64,000 nucleotides of DNA from Brachycybe producta. Taxonomy: Eukaryota; Arthropoda; Diplopoda; Playtdesmida; Andrognathidae. The notes below the pieces were generated by a model. It was not told the DNA's origin. It was given only the letters and a program-made list of their open reading frames with translations, and did not search any database. The translations under genes were made by a program, and so were the position numbers. Below are positions 1 through 11,886 of this stretch, piece after piece; position 1 is the first letter of the stretch; every line of letters starts with the position of its first letter. The stretch covers positions 818,632-882,631 of the forward strand of contig JAUPFP010000043.1 in assembly GCA_036925085.1 (NCBI GenBank), given 5' to 3'.

Positions 1-654
1 CATAATACATATGACATCACAGTTCATGTCAACTGAGGTCACAAATGTTGAATCAAATAAAAGTATATTAATTTAGAAGATATTTTATACAAAAAATATT
101 GCTTAATTTTTTTTTTTGTATATTAAATATTTTGAAAAAGTTTTCATTAGAAGTAACATCAAGAATGTACAGTATTATAATTAGCCAATAAGTAATTTGA
201 TAATCAAACGGCTGATTCTATCAACTTATATAGTTGATAGAATCGGCCTTTTCATTATTACTTTTATATATATTTTGTCGTTTGTTGGACTTACTGGTTT
301 ATATCAAGTGTACTAAAAATTTCAATTAAATTAAGAGTTTACAATTTTTTGTTTTATTGCTTGCTCTTAAAATGACCGAAAAGTCAGCATAAATTATTCA
401 TTATATTATAATATTTGTATACAAGCATGTATATAACTTATATTTTAAATTTAAAGCCAAAAGAATAAAATTCTATCAACCTTTAATTCAAAGATCAAGA
501 TCATTAGAGTCTCACTTATACTTTAGACAATGCGACATTCAACTAATCTTCAATTTAAATTTTGATAGAGAATGAATGGGCTTTAAAATTGGTCATTTTT
601 AATTGCGATAAAACTTTTTGGTTTCTTATTCTTATAAAATAAATCTTGTCCCGT
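1..654. other. AT-rich intergenic sequence
   Basis: I see no gene here. The stretch is AT-rich, with short homopolymers and one hairpin (listed separately). It lies downstream of the first WAP-like gene, so it probably includes that gene's 3' UTR and polyadenylation region. I could not place a poly(A) signal with confidence. Confidence 0.5.
210..247. repeat. short hairpin, 17-bp stem
   Basis: Two arms, GGCTGATTCTATCAACT and AGTTGATAGAATCGGCC, are inverted complements with one mismatch around a 5-base loop. It could be a tiny foldback remnant or an RNA structure in the 3' UTR of the neighbouring gene. No function is claimed. Confidence 0.7.
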
Positions 655-2816
655 TTACCCCAAGCGACGATCAGGACCACGACGACGAGCAGGTCTTGTT
701 GGTCTTTTCATGGGCAAAAAGGCATGTGTAACAGAATTAGTTGGGTCACGATTGCCAACGGTTGTTGTTGGTTTTCCCATAGGCAAAAAGGCTGTTGTTA
801 TATAGGTTCTTGTGGTTTTGTGTGTAAGAGGAAGCCAACTGGATGTCACGGTAGGCCACCTTGATGTCCTTTTAGGATAACTTGATTTCACGTTATGCCA
901 ACTTGATGTCATGTTAGAGTTACTTGATGTCGTGTTGTGAAAACTTGATGTCACGTTAGGCCATTCTGGTGATGGTGTTACAGTTGGCCTTCTTGGTGTC
1001 GAGGTACTTGTTAAACTGGAAGTAAAAATAGGAAATCCACTGCTAGTGTAAGGTGGATTTATGATTATTGTACCGTTACTCGCATATGTGGTTCTGGTGC
1101 TGGTGCCATACCTCGTAGGTGTGGTTCTGATGCTCGTGCCATGGCTCGTAGGTGTGGTTCGGGTGCTGGTGTCAAGGCTAGTAGGTGTAATTCCTGCACT
1201 TGTGCCACGGCTCGTAGATGTGGTGATGATGCTCGTGCCACGGCTCGCAGATGCAGTGATGGTGCTTGTGCCAGTGGTTGTGGAAGGTATATTTCTGGGG
1301 CTCGTGCCACTGCTGGTGGAATGTGCAGTTACGCTACTAGTGTAACTGCTGTTGTGAAATGAAGTCTCTGCACTCGCACTTCCGCTTGTAGAAGATGAAA
1401 TTTTGGTGGTAGGTGGTATGGTCGTGGTGCTCGGGTCATTACTGTTAGGTGTCATAGTCGTGGTGATCGTGTCACTACTGCTAAATGGTATAGTCGTGAT
1501 GCTCTGGTCAGACAAAGTTTCGGTAGTTGTGCTTTTGCTTGGAGGAGATGAAATGACGGTAGTAGTACTGCCAGTTATGAAAGATGTTGTTTCTTCTGTT
1601 GTGTCACCACTGCTGATAACGTTGAAAGTTACGGTGTCGTAGTCAGTGGTCCTTAACATTGTGGTACTCATTCGAATGCTAGTGATACTCGGTGAGGTTG
1701 AAGTTGCTTCGACACAGCACCTGAGGCCAGATGGATTGAAACAACATTTCTGGCTGTGACAACAGTTACTGTCATGACGACATGAAGTGTAACCTTTTTC
1801 GCAGGTTACTCGTAGTGGACATACTCCTGATAAATAATTTAATCATGCATTAATGTTGACTGCAATCATATATACAAGCCCGGCCTTAGTGCAAGACGAG
1901 CGAGGCAACCGCCTTCGTCCCCGCACTTTCAGGGGCTTCGTGCTGCTGACTAAACATGTTTTCCCGGCCCGCTCTGCATCGCTTGCTGCCTCGGGCCTCT
2001 CATACTTTAATGCCAGCCTTGGGCATATAAACAACTTTAAGTTATGTTTCAATATACAGGGTGTTCCATTTGAAAACGTCGCACATTTCAATCAATCATT
2101 GTGAACGAATGGTACAAATTACGAGAAATGATTGATTATAATTATTGGCAGAAGAAAGAAAACTAAAGAATTTTATCTCACGAATTTGAATGTGACCTCT
2201 TGCTCACTATATGCTGCGCCACGGTCGCATGACGCAGAAACAAAATCAACAATTTCAGTGCAAAGAAATTGACGAGTATATGGAGGCTATGTACCTGATG
2301 GAAAAATAATTAAGGCATGGTTTGAGGAGTTCTTGTGACTGGATAATCTGGGGTTGAGCTCGTCGTAGTGTTTCTGAGGAAAAGTGGAAGAAATTCGAGC
2401 TATCAATGGGGCACATGTAGATGTTTATTATTTTGTGGTGTCAAATAAATTGTTCGATTTGTTCGTACATTTCCTTTTGTTTCATTTTTCTACACTTTCA
2501 TACTTTCTGCTCTGCGACCTGATAAATTGTGGGATGTGAGAACGGAACATCCTGTATTCTTAAAAAAGAAATTTGTTGGCTTTTTGTGCAGCTTACCTGG
2601 ATGTTGTGTTCTTGGAGATCTTTGCCTTTGAATGCCATTGGAATGCAAGTGAGGCCTGAACCCTCCATAAACATCCCATCCAAAAACTGAATTTCTGAGG
2701 CTTCTGTTCTCTTTAGTTTGTTTTTCATTTCGGATGTTTTCTGCAGAAACCAGACAAACCAAACAAGTTGCAATAGAAATGAATAAAAGTGTTTTAATTT
2801 CTGTAGTAAAATGCAT
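655..2816 (-). CDS. secreted WAP-like protein with mucin-like Ser/Thr tail (WAP-like gene 1)
   Basis: Two exons: 2816-2597 and 1826-655 (463 aa). The join CAG/GTAAG to ATCAG/G is phase 1 and restores His-Pro-Gly-Val-Cys. Exon 1 encodes a signal peptide (hydrophobic LLFISIATCLVCLVSA) and a basic/aromatic segment with NSVFGWDVYGGF. Exon 2 starts with the cysteine domain C-x5-C-x6-C-x5-C-x5-CC-x7-CC (one extra Cys after C4) and runs into about 340 residues rich in Ser and Thr. The tail includes an 11-residue repeat (GTS-x2-TTPTS type) copied about seven times and a TSSW/TSSF-type repeat near the end. Single-WAP proteins of arthropods (crustin-like) are usually antimicrobial or protease-inhibiting; the tail suggests an O-glycosylated mucin. 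The fold assignment rests on cysteine spacing only. The nearest relative is gene 2, downstream in the window. Confidence 0.75.
1020..1400 (-). repeat. 33-bp coding repeat in WAP-like gene 1
   Basis: An 11-codon unit (Gly/Asp-Thr-Ser followed by Thr/Ser/Ile/Arg) recurs about seven times in frame. Copies are diverged. The unit length is a multiple of three, so the antisense frames are also open, which explains the spurious plus-strand ORFs here. Confidence 0.7.
1853..2470. mobile_element. degenerate transposable-element sequence in intron 1 of WAP-like gene 1
   Basis: A GC-rich block (about 1875-2000) contrasts with its AT-rich surroundings. It is followed by CAGGGTGTTCCATTT, a terminal-type motif common at ends of arthropod transposon copies, and by short broken reading frames. 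Both strands are open across the GC-rich block, but no domain is recognisable. It sits inside the intron from 1827 to 2596. Confidence 0.35.
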
Positions 2817-2888
2817 AGTTAACGTATTTCATAAGCAAAAAAATTTTTTAAGAGTTTCTTGATATATGCTCAACAAATCTATTGCATA

Positions 2889-2898
2889 CTTATATATA
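2889..2898 (-). promoter_or_regulatory. TATA box of WAP-like gene 1
   Basis: The minus strand reads TATATATAAG, about 75 bp before the ATG at 2816. That leaves room for a start site about 30 bp downstream and a short 5' UTR. Confidence 0.6.
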
Positions 2899-3862
2899 GT
2901 GTAGTTTTTTCAATAGGAAAGTGTTTACCATCATATTGACAATAATGCTTTTTTCAAAAATTTATACAATATATGGTTTCAGGAAGTGATTCCCTATTTT
3001 TTATTACCATTGTAAAATATTTATATTACAAAGTTATAAACTGCTCTTTTTATTGGTATAATTTCTAAGAAATACTGTGGCCATAATTGAATATGAATGT
3101 TTTTTTTTAGATAAGTTTAAAGACTAAAAGATTTTAGAATTTGTCATTGTTTTTCCGGGGATTTTTGGGTCTATTGACAATGCATGCAAATGCACCCAAA
3201 TTATTATGTTCTTCTGTCATTGGCCCAATAAGGTAAATTATCCACCTGCAGTATTTTTTGTCATTATGTGGTAAAAAGTAATTACAGTATGTAAATTTAG
3301 TTATGGTAGTTGCTAGTTGCTGAAATGTGGATTGCTCTATCAATCATACTGACAATATGAGAACAATATGTATAAACACGCCATTTTAAATTGTCTAATG
3401 ATTAATGATAAATAACTTCTAAGTATGCATAAATGCCAAATTAGCAGGTCTCGAATTTTTATGCAATATCAAGCAAATGTTTCTCAGTCTGTGTGACCCA
3501 AGTGCTAATTGTGAACAATTCCATTTAGATAAACCAACAATTATGTTTTTTTCAATGAAAAACATTAGTTAGAGGCTAGAACCATTAGTTGACAGTTGAT
3601 ATTAATCAGGCATGTAGCCTCTAACCAGCCTTTTTTGATTAGAAGAAGCTTATTTGCAGTTGCTCCAATGATGCTGATTACTTCACAATTGGCACTTTAT
3701 TTGCCCTTTTATTTCAGAACCGTTTTCCACTCATCAACATTTGTAATCAAAAGAGGTGGAAAATTCAAAAATCTCAGCAAAAAAGATAGGAAATTGAATA
3801 AATATTTCAAATTTATCATTTATGTCAACACATTTTTAACATACAAAATTATGTTTAATATT

Positions 3863-3946
3863 GTTAATGCTCTCTGTTGCGAACATACATGCAGCTAATA
3901 TGTTGTATGCGGTGGATTAGCTGCATGAACGTAATGAGAGCATTAC
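3863..3946. repeat. 84-bp imperfect hairpin
   Basis: Arms GTTAATGCTCTC...CATGCAGCTAAT and ATTAGCTGCATG...GAGAGCATTAC fold onto each other with small bulges. The size and symmetry suggest a miniature foldback element. Confidence 0.6.
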
Positions 3947-4921
3947 AATTAAATTGTTTACAGAACATCTCGTTATAATTTCTAAACGCCGTTATTGATA
4001 TTATTGTAGTTATAGTTTTTCTACTATACAATTACACAAATATATGTCAACATAATCAAACTAATTATTGATTTAATGTATTTATGATATACATATATCT
4101 GAAGATGTGAAAATGCTAAAAAAAAAACATTTCCTTTTCAACATACTAACAACATACAGTCAACAATCTTTTAGGAAATGTTAGTGGGGCCATTGTCCAA
4201 AATCAACCTCTTTCACACTGCACAAAGCTGTATATATGGGTAGGGGGGCAATCACACTTAAGAAAATAAGAGATTTTTGCACGTACAGGCTCGTATTTTT
4301 GGTCATTTTTTCCTCGGGTAATTTGAAAATGAAATTGACTTTCAAAAGAGGTTGTGCATGAGGAACATTTTGATTTGGGGAATTTCTAGTGGTGCTATTG
4401 AACAATGAATATACTGTATACTAATGCTGCCATTCAATCTCAATATTATATTTGCACGAGGAATTATTTTAGTAGGTGATGGAAATGTATTTGGATACTG
4501 CATTTCCATGCTGTTTTTGAACTAAATAGTTCCTCTGCTACAAGCCACCTCTGGGCTGCTTGCAGAGTAATTATTCAAACTCAAGTACATCATAATACCA
4601 ATTCATTTAATATGTATGGTTCAATTAAAAAATGATGACCAAATTAAAATGTAGTGCCCTTTTAGGAAGAAGCTGCTGCACTTTAGCAAGTTTAGTGTAC
4701 CATGTGACATCAACAAATTAACAATTTTTATTAGTTGAATTGTAAGTTGTTGTTTCACAACTGCAGCCACCTAAGCCAAACTTTCCTTATTTTTTTATTG
4801 CAAATAAAACTTTTCAATATTTTTATCCTACATGATATTTTTACAAATACAGACAGTAAAATAGATAAAAAATTGTAAAGTTATATAAGAAATTTGACAC
4901 GGTATACAATTTTTTTGCATT

Positions 4922-5255
4922 TGAATTTGAAGAATTATTCTGCAAACAGCCAAAAAAAGTCTGTAGCAGAGGGACAAAAGTCTAATTGTAGCATGTGAAA
5001 CGCATTGTCAAAACTTAAAGACATAAACCTAATAGCAGTTGCAATGTGTTCTGGTGCAGCTGAAATAATACATTTCTTAGTGTGTTCACATTTGAATTTG
5101 AAATTGAATTTGAAGCATTATTTTGCAAGCACCAAGAAAACCTGTGGCAGAGGGACAAAAGTCCAATTGCAGCATGTGAAATAAGTTGTCAAAACTCAAA
5201 GAGACCCAATAATAATTGCAACCTTTTCTGGTGCATCTGAAATAATGCACTGTAG
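4922..5255. repeat. tandem direct duplication, period about 180 bp
   Basis: Two head-to-tail copies are aligned by shared blocks such as GCAGAGGGACAAAAGTC, TTGTCAAAACT and TTCTGGTGCA. Copies are roughly 80-85% alike by eye. They are noncoding and sit downstream of WAP-like gene 2. Confidence 0.7.
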
Positions 5256-5468
5256 AAATGCCGCTCAAAAGAAATACAAAATTAGGCAATCAAAGAAATA
5301 TCTTTAGACTACTATTAATTGCTTGATATAATTTAAAATCCTTTTATTTTCAAATTAATTTTGCTAAATTTACATAATGGGGTTTTTTTTTTTTTGCAAT
5401 ATAACATACAGTATTTGATTAATATGGTTTCTTTGGAAATTAATTTAAATTGGATATATTTTTAATAA

Positions 5469-7300
5469 TTATTTATAATCATCAGTTCCCCACCATGGTG
5501 AATAGGTAGATGTAGTTGAATAGTTCCACCATGGATACAAAGTGCTAAGTTTTCTACCAACGGACGTTGACCATGTCCATAAAGTAGTTGGCGGAGTTAT
5601 CGTTGTGGAAGGTTCTTCAGTTGAACGGTGGTATGCAGGTAACCATGTCCATGGAGCATACGTGGGATATGATGGTGATTCAGTGGTTGCAGTTGATTCG
5701 TATACAGGAAACCATGTCCATGGATCATATGTGGAATCGGTTGGTGATTCAGTGGTTGTAGTTGATTCGTATGCAGGGAACCATGTCCATGGATCATATG
5801 TGGAATAGTATGGTGATTCAGAGGTTGCAGTTGTTTCGTTTGCAATTAACCAATCCCATATCCAATTCCAATTCCATGTACAAATTGAACATGTGTTGTT
5901 TGGCGAAGTTGTTTTTGGTTCAATATCCCATGTTGTTGTTGGTGATGGTGGTGGTTCAGTAGAGCTTCTGGTGGTTCTATCTGATGCAACATCAACACAG
6001 CACCTGTAACCAGTTGGATTGAAACAACATTTCTGTCTTCTTCGACAGTGACTGTCATAACGACATGAAAAGTGGTTTCTTCCACAAGTTACTTCCAATG
6101 GGCACAGTCCTAAAAAGACAGAATTTATTAATAGTTTTTTATTAAAAATATGAACAGAAGTAGAATAAGTAACAGATAAAGAAATATGACTAGCAATGCA
6201 GTATAAAGGAGTGATTAAGGGATGATTAATTCATGAAAAAGTGAAAAAATCCAGCACTTGTAAGACATACCGAAAAACGCGTACAAAAGTTAGAGTTTAC
6301 ATTTAAGTTTATAGCATTTTAAAGTTCTTTTAGTCTATTTTAACATGCGTCGGGCCCGCGCTTTACAAGCCTCTTCGAGAGCCCTCTACACGAGGATCAT
6401 AAATATGTAACACGTGCCAACTCGTTGCACGTGCAGAGATACACGCGGTTGAATTTCCTAAAGAAAGTGTCCTTTTTCTGCATAAGATATTTGCCATCCT
6501 CTATAACAAGGGGAGAAAACCTTGAAAATGCTAACTTTGATTGTTTTCTTTGGAGTTTATAGTGAATATATTTTAACAAAAATGATTTGAGAAGATGAGG
6601 ATATAAATGGCACTAATAATTGGTCAGTAAATATTGTATATTTTTAATTGACTGGGCACTATGAAGGCGGTTATATGTTTTACTGCAATACACCATTGTT
6701 ATGCAGAAAAGTTATACTTTTTCTACAAAATTCAAACGTGTGTATCTCTGCACGTGCAAAGCGCTGGCATGTGTTACTTACATACTCATGACCATGATGA
6801 AGAGGGTATTCGAAGGTGATTATGGGGCGCGGGCCTTACACGTGTTAAAATAGGCTTTAAAAACGTTTAAAATGCCATAGACCTCTTTGTAAATTCTAAC
6901 TTTTGCACGCGTCTTTCAGTATGTCCTGCACGTGCTAGATATTTTCAGTATTTATGAATTCCCTATTCTTCATTTTGGTCAAGCCAGCCCTACCGAAATA
7001 TGAGTTGAAATTTTCGAAAAATACAAATGATTGTAACAGAAAAGCTAAATTGAAATTAATATATTTTTTTTAAAAAAAAGGTGTTAGTGTTTTTTTGTGA
7101 TAATTACCTGGATGTGGAATTCTTATTGGTCTGGGATGTTTAAAGTGAGGTTTGAATCCTCCGTATACATCCCATCCAAAAACCGAGTTTCCGATATTTC
7201 GTTTCTCATTGCTTTTGCTATTTGGAATCTTTTCTACGGAGACCACGTAGGCCACTGTAGAAATTAGCAAAACAAATTGAAGTTGACTTTTAATTTGCAT
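5469..7300 (-). CDS. secreted WAP-like protein with Trp-rich repeats (WAP-like gene 2)
   Basis: Two exons: 7300-7108 and 6109-5469 (277 aa), phase-1 join giving His-Pro-Gly-Leu-Cys. Exon 1 encodes a signal peptide (FVLLISTVAYVVSV) and a segment with NSVFGWDVYGGF, shared almost exactly with gene 1. Exon 2 has C-x5-C-x6-C-x5-C-x5-CC-x7-CC, then a Thr/Ser/Pro linker and three copies of a 22-residue repeat centred on TYDPWTWFPxYES, ending in a W/Y/S-rich tail. I chose the ATG at 7300 because the TATA box at 7344-7352 would put transcription start downstream of an in-frame ATG at 7372. The intron (6110-7107) holds a 680-bp inverted-repeat element. It is clearly a paralogue of gene 1 with a different tail; its function is unknown beyond the WAP-like fold. 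Confidence 0.78.
5640..5860 (-). repeat. 66-bp coding repeat (Trp-rich) in WAP-like gene 2
   Basis: Three in-frame copies encode ESP-x3-TYDPWTWFP-x-YES with T/A variation. Similarity is high at the DNA level (ACCATGTCCATGG blocks on the plus strand), so the duplication looks recent or is maintained by conversion. Confidence 0.75.
6253..6936. mobile_element. 684-bp element with about 250-bp inverted repeats
   Basis: The left arm (from 6253) and the reverse complement of the right arm (to 6936) match over about 250 bp, sharing blocks such as AAAAGTTAGA, GGCCCGCGC, TTGCACGTGCAGAGATACAC and TTTCTGCATAA. No transposase frame is present. It lies wholly inside the intron of WAP-like gene 2. No clear target-site duplication was found. 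Confidence 0.75.
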
Positions 7301-7343
7301 TGTGACAAAAAAAATGTTTGAACTTGATGTTGATGTTTCTAGT

Positions 7344-7352
7344 CTATATATA
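7344..7352 (-). promoter_or_regulatory. TATA box of WAP-like gene 2
   Basis: The minus strand reads TATATATAG, 44-52 bp before the ATG at 7300. It decides the start codon against an upstream in-frame ATG at 7372. Confidence 0.6.
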
Positions 7353-7642
7353 CCTTGTAGCATCTCATGCAATTCGATCTTAAAGGCATTTTAAATTTTT
7401 ATTTATTATTTCAGGAAATGATTTTTTTATTAATTTATTAACGTTGTAAAATAATGGGCCATATGTGTCCTTAACCATTTCTTTTCATTGTCATATACAA
7501 CATATATACAATTCCTGCTACTTTGGCACGCTTTAAAAACGCTAACAATTGAATATCCGTATTGTATACAGTAGGACCAAGGACACATTTATATGTTTTC
7601 AACTTTAATATTGTGTTGTAATAATCTGTTAACATGTGTCTG

Positions 7643-7839
7643 TGTTACTGTCAATCTGCGGAATCAGTCAATCATCAGATTGCCTAGGCAAGCTGAAAAA
7701 CAACCAACCTGCTAGTGAATCTGCAAAATTCAACACCTAAAATGCATTGACATTTGCAGATTCACTAGCAGAGGTTGTTGGTTTTGCAAATTGCCTAGGC
7801 AATCTGAAGATTGACTGATTCTTCAGATTGACAGTAACA
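7643..7839. repeat. 197-bp near-perfect palindrome
   Basis: Arms of about 90 bp start TGTTACTGTCAATCTG and end CAGATTGACAGTAACA. Internal shared blocks are CAGATTGCCTAGGCAA and CTGCTAGTGAATCTGC, around a short centre. It is probably a foldback miniature transposon. Confidence 0.8.
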
Positions 7840-10369
7840 TATGCATTTGCCATTATCAGATTTAAAAGCCTCTAGAAATGTTCATAACATTTTGCTATTG
7901 TCAATGCTTTGAGCGTGGTTTTTTTTTCCATTAACATGTCAATAATATTGTTGCTAACTTTGTTAACAGCAGAAAGTTTTCGACCGCTCTGAAGGCGGTT
8001 CTGATTAAAGGATGTTGATAACAAAATGTTACTAGCAAGTTATTTCTGTTGTCAACATAAAATTCGAACTGGTAAAAACTGCTTAAACACAACACATAAA
8101 AATAAACTGTACTGAAATTGGGCCTAAGTTCACCGTAAAAAAACACTGCTAATATTAGCTATTAAAAATACAACACTTTATATATACCCTGCAAAATGAA
8201 CAAAATATCAGTTGGCGGATTTTGAGGGCACATTTGTAATTAGCTACTTAAGGGTCTTGGGTCCAAATGGACCAATCAATGGATTGATCCAGTTGGCCAA
8301 AATCCATTACATCATTTTTAACACAAGATGTATGGTGAACTCTAAAAACGAAAACAAACTTAGATTAAAAACGCATCAATTCAGTCAAGCGGAAAAGAAT
8401 ACAATGGGGCAGAAGGGTGACTCATACACTTATCTTTCAGACTTGGATCAAACGGTACACCGTGTGTAGGCCGTAGGTATTATTTATTACTCTCGACTCG
8501 GGAGACAAAAACACGTGCCTCTAAAACATGCGAATCTAGGAAGATCCTCCTCACCTCTGCAATGACGTTTACAAAAATAGTTAATTCGTATTAGAAAATT
8601 ACAACCGAAATTAAATCTTTCTTCTCTTAAAAAATCTATTGCAGATGAAGGCATTGCTAGAAAGGAGAAAAAAAGAAAATGAAGAAATTATTGAATTATT
8701 GAATTATTCACCGATCAGTATGACGATTTATTGTATTTCACAAGATTACAACCTTGCAATTGCAACTGAAACGTGTCACAAAGAATCACAAAAAGAAGTG
8801 TTTTTGTATTAAAAAACGCAGCCATCTTGTTCTGAAAAGAAAAAAAAAATGTGGCCTATAGACAAACAGACAGACAGACAGACAAGTGATAAAAACTGAC
8901 AACTGAATACAAATTTATATAGCAAGACAGTTTAACTACCAAATTGAATACTTATGAATTGATGAAATAATTTGGAATTTATGAAATAATTTGTTCTTTT
9001 TAACACAAATTAAAAATTATATAAATCTATAAATCTTAATTAGCAAACATAAAATATAAAAATATAATAGTTACCTTAATTGTTCAGATAGAAACAGATG
9101 TGATAACGACTTTGAATTGTTTAATGTGTTCAATACGTCATTTACATTCGATTTTAATCATTTGGTTTCAATTCACACAATGATAACATATCCCAATTTG
9201 AAACATTTTCCTAATGACATCAATCGAACATACTGTACATGTTGACGTTATATAATGTGCGTGTACTTGTTAGAGAAAAAAAACCTTTTCTTTGTTAGTG
9301 TTTGTAGAATTACCTTTTACCTTCTACTTCTTGAAGTACACTAGATGTCAGGCCCTGGGTGGTGGACTGGAGGAAAATAACGGCTCGGAAAAAAAAAAAT
9401 TATTTGCTCGGCCCTAAGGATGTCTGTCTAAAATCTGCAAAGAAGCAGGAAATTTAGCACCTGGAAAAAAAAGAATTGTCATTCGGGAAGATTGAATAGA
9501 ATATATGATGACCTTTGAATATAAAGAATAAGTGTAGGTAGATTTAATGTTTCCCAAGACCTACGTCATATTTGAGTAAAAAAAAAAGGCAAAATGAAGC
9601 ACACGTGTGAGGCTATGAATTTAAAATGAGAAATAAAACTTTGTGTATTCATTCGGAAAAATTAAAATTGAAATAAGATTATAAGGACCCTATAAAACTA
9701 AAAGAGGGTCTCTTCAGCGAGCTTTTCGAAGACCTAAAACCACCCCAAAAACTATAGGTAAATTGTTTAGTTATGACAGATGTCGATGACAATCACTTTA
9801 ATAAAAAAAAAACCAGCTTACTTTTCAATTGTGCACCACCTTTTGTAAAAGTGCATCTGGCCACGCTCACCCTGTATATAACTGAATAAATGTAAGCCCG
9901 CGTGGCTTCTCCTCTGTCTTACTGCATTGCAGCGTTGCTTTAACTAAAGTTTCTCGTCTTGCTGCCTTAGCATAGCAGTTGATGTAGTATGTATACTCGT
10001 TCTCGAACCAATTTCGATTGAGAAGCGTGAACACGGCACGTAATATCGGCACGGTTGCATGTTCAAGAGCTGAACTAACCGAAATCCTAATGACCGAATC
10101 CTAACCAAAATATTACATGGAGTTTATGAATTGGGGACAAACTCTGGATGTCTTTAACTTAAATTTCTGTCATAGGACTCCTATGTAGTCATTTTTAAAT
10201 TGTGCCTTTCACTTTTCCCCTCACTCACCTGAATCAATCCTCCTACAGGCCTCAGGTCCGGATCCCTGGCCGTGAATTTTGTTAGGTGTGCCATGATTTC
10301 TCCAGGCAACAAATACTGTGGTGAGGACGAAAAAAATTTGTTGACACCCACTAGTTTAGTGTGCAAGAA

Positions 10370-11490
10370 ATATTGAAACGATTGGTCCAAATTCAGCTTT
10401 GTCATCCCTATGTACAGTCATACAGAGAGTTAACCCAGTTCCGCATGTCAGCTGTTTTCTTTTTCAATGTTGATAAGGACATAAACATTCTTATTTAGTT
10501 CGCACCTCGCGGGGGTCTGGACCCTTTCCTCCCAGTCCCACTCCTTAAGATAAAGAGATCTTCCTGATAAACAATAACACTAAGTCTATGGGGTTACATT
10601 TTTTTTTTGTATTTTGTTTTTAAATAGAAATGAGTCACATTCAATATTTTCGGTGACCACTGGTCAATCGTTTGATTGGTCCATTTGGTTTAAGATTTTG
10701 TAAGTGACCAATTAGAGGATTCTGAAAAAGTCCTCTCAGAATCCTCTTCTTGGGTATATAAGTCCGTGTTTTTGTGTACGAATCAAGGACTTTTCAGAGA
10801 GAGAGAGAATCCATGCCCGACTGTGGCCAAATTCTGGTTCAAATTTAAAACAGAAATAAACTGTTACTATGTTTAAAAAGTTGCCGAAGTTGTATTTTAT
10901 TTTCTAAGTTGAAAAGTCTAGCTTTAACGTTTTGATATTTATTGACGCCGATCCAGGTGAAAACCTGGATACAGCACTAAATGGAATGAAGGAGAACAAC
11001 ACGATCTAATGTCTTTTAGTTTGGCGAAAGCCAGAGGGCCGGGTAACTGACAGCGAAAAGATCCTTTAAGCTGTAAAAGTGCATAAAAGAGGAACTTGTG
11101 ATGAAACGAGAGGGACTACTTTCTTCACTTCCTCCCGAACCAGAGTAGAATAAGTGGCTTAGCCAACCACTGTCAAGTAAATTCTATTCCCTCTAGAAGG
11201 TGGTTCGTTTCTGGGAGGTGGGGCATAGTTACATTCTTGTCATATTGAAACGATAAGTCCAGGAGCGATCCTGGCTCGTTTAATTTTTCCTGGAATTGGC
11301 GTAGAACTTTGTCAACCCTCTGTACTCACGTACAGAGGATTGACCTAGTTCTATCAGCTGATAGTGCCAATATCCTGTCTTGGGTCACACCATGGGTCTT
11401 GGGTCCTTTTTCCTGCCAGTCCCACCCTTAATACAAAGAGATCGACCTGATAAGCCTCAGCATTAAGTCTATGGGGTTGAAACTTTCTAT
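10370..11490. repeat. pair of diverged direct repeats, possible retroelement remnant
   Basis: About 230 bp at 10370-10600 recurs at 11245-11490; shared blocks include ATATTGAAACGAT, CAGTCCCAC, AAAGAGATC and AAGTCTATGGGGTT. The intervening 650 bp has a TATATAAG box (10755), a GA-repeat, AATAAA-type signals and a palindromic segment. A retroelement or terminal-repeat remnant is possible. No coding capacity remains, so the class is uncertain. Confidence 0.45.
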
Positions 11491-11886
11491 TGTAAGTTTG
11501 TTTTGATTGCAATGATGGCATCCATAAAGATAAATAACATATGATATAATACTTCATATACATGTGATACATATAAATGTATTTTGTCTGTTACAAGGTT
11601 ATGACAATGTTGTTATCATTTTCTGATGATTCCTATTATACTATGTAACATTGCAATATATTCTCATTTGTTAAATTGAATTCGCCTTGTATTTTTTATT
11701 ATATTTATTATTTCTACTTCATTTTAAATAAGGTAGAATGGTGAATTTTTTAGAATTATATTATGAATTTCATACAGCAATTTTATTGTTTTTTCTTTTC
11801 TCAAGATTAATTACAAACAAACACAATTATTTAAAATGACTGAAGTTCCAATTGAGATTTAGTTATCCTAGAAAAAAAAAACAAAT

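Larger units (their letters stand above)
2899..5468. other. intergenic spacer between WAP-like genes 1 and 2
   Basis: No coding exon could be supported. The short ORFs here have no domain, no codon bias and no splice partners. The spacer contains one 84-bp hairpin and one 183-bp-period tandem duplication, listed separately. It includes the upstream region of gene 1 and the 3' flank of gene 2. Confidence 0.55.
7353..11886. other. 4.5-kb gene-free spacer
   Basis: No gene is supported. It holds a near-perfect palindrome (7643-7839), an (ACAG)n tract at about 8869-8885, and a pair of diverged direct repeats (10370-11490). The remaining sequence is AT-rich with poly-A/T runs. Short ORFs here lack domains or splice partners. 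Confidence 0.5.

Noticed and set aside
1853-2104. Overlapping frames on both strands in a GC-rich block
   Set aside because: The block lies in the intron of WAP-like gene 1 and looks like transposon sequence; neither strand shows a domain or splice partner.
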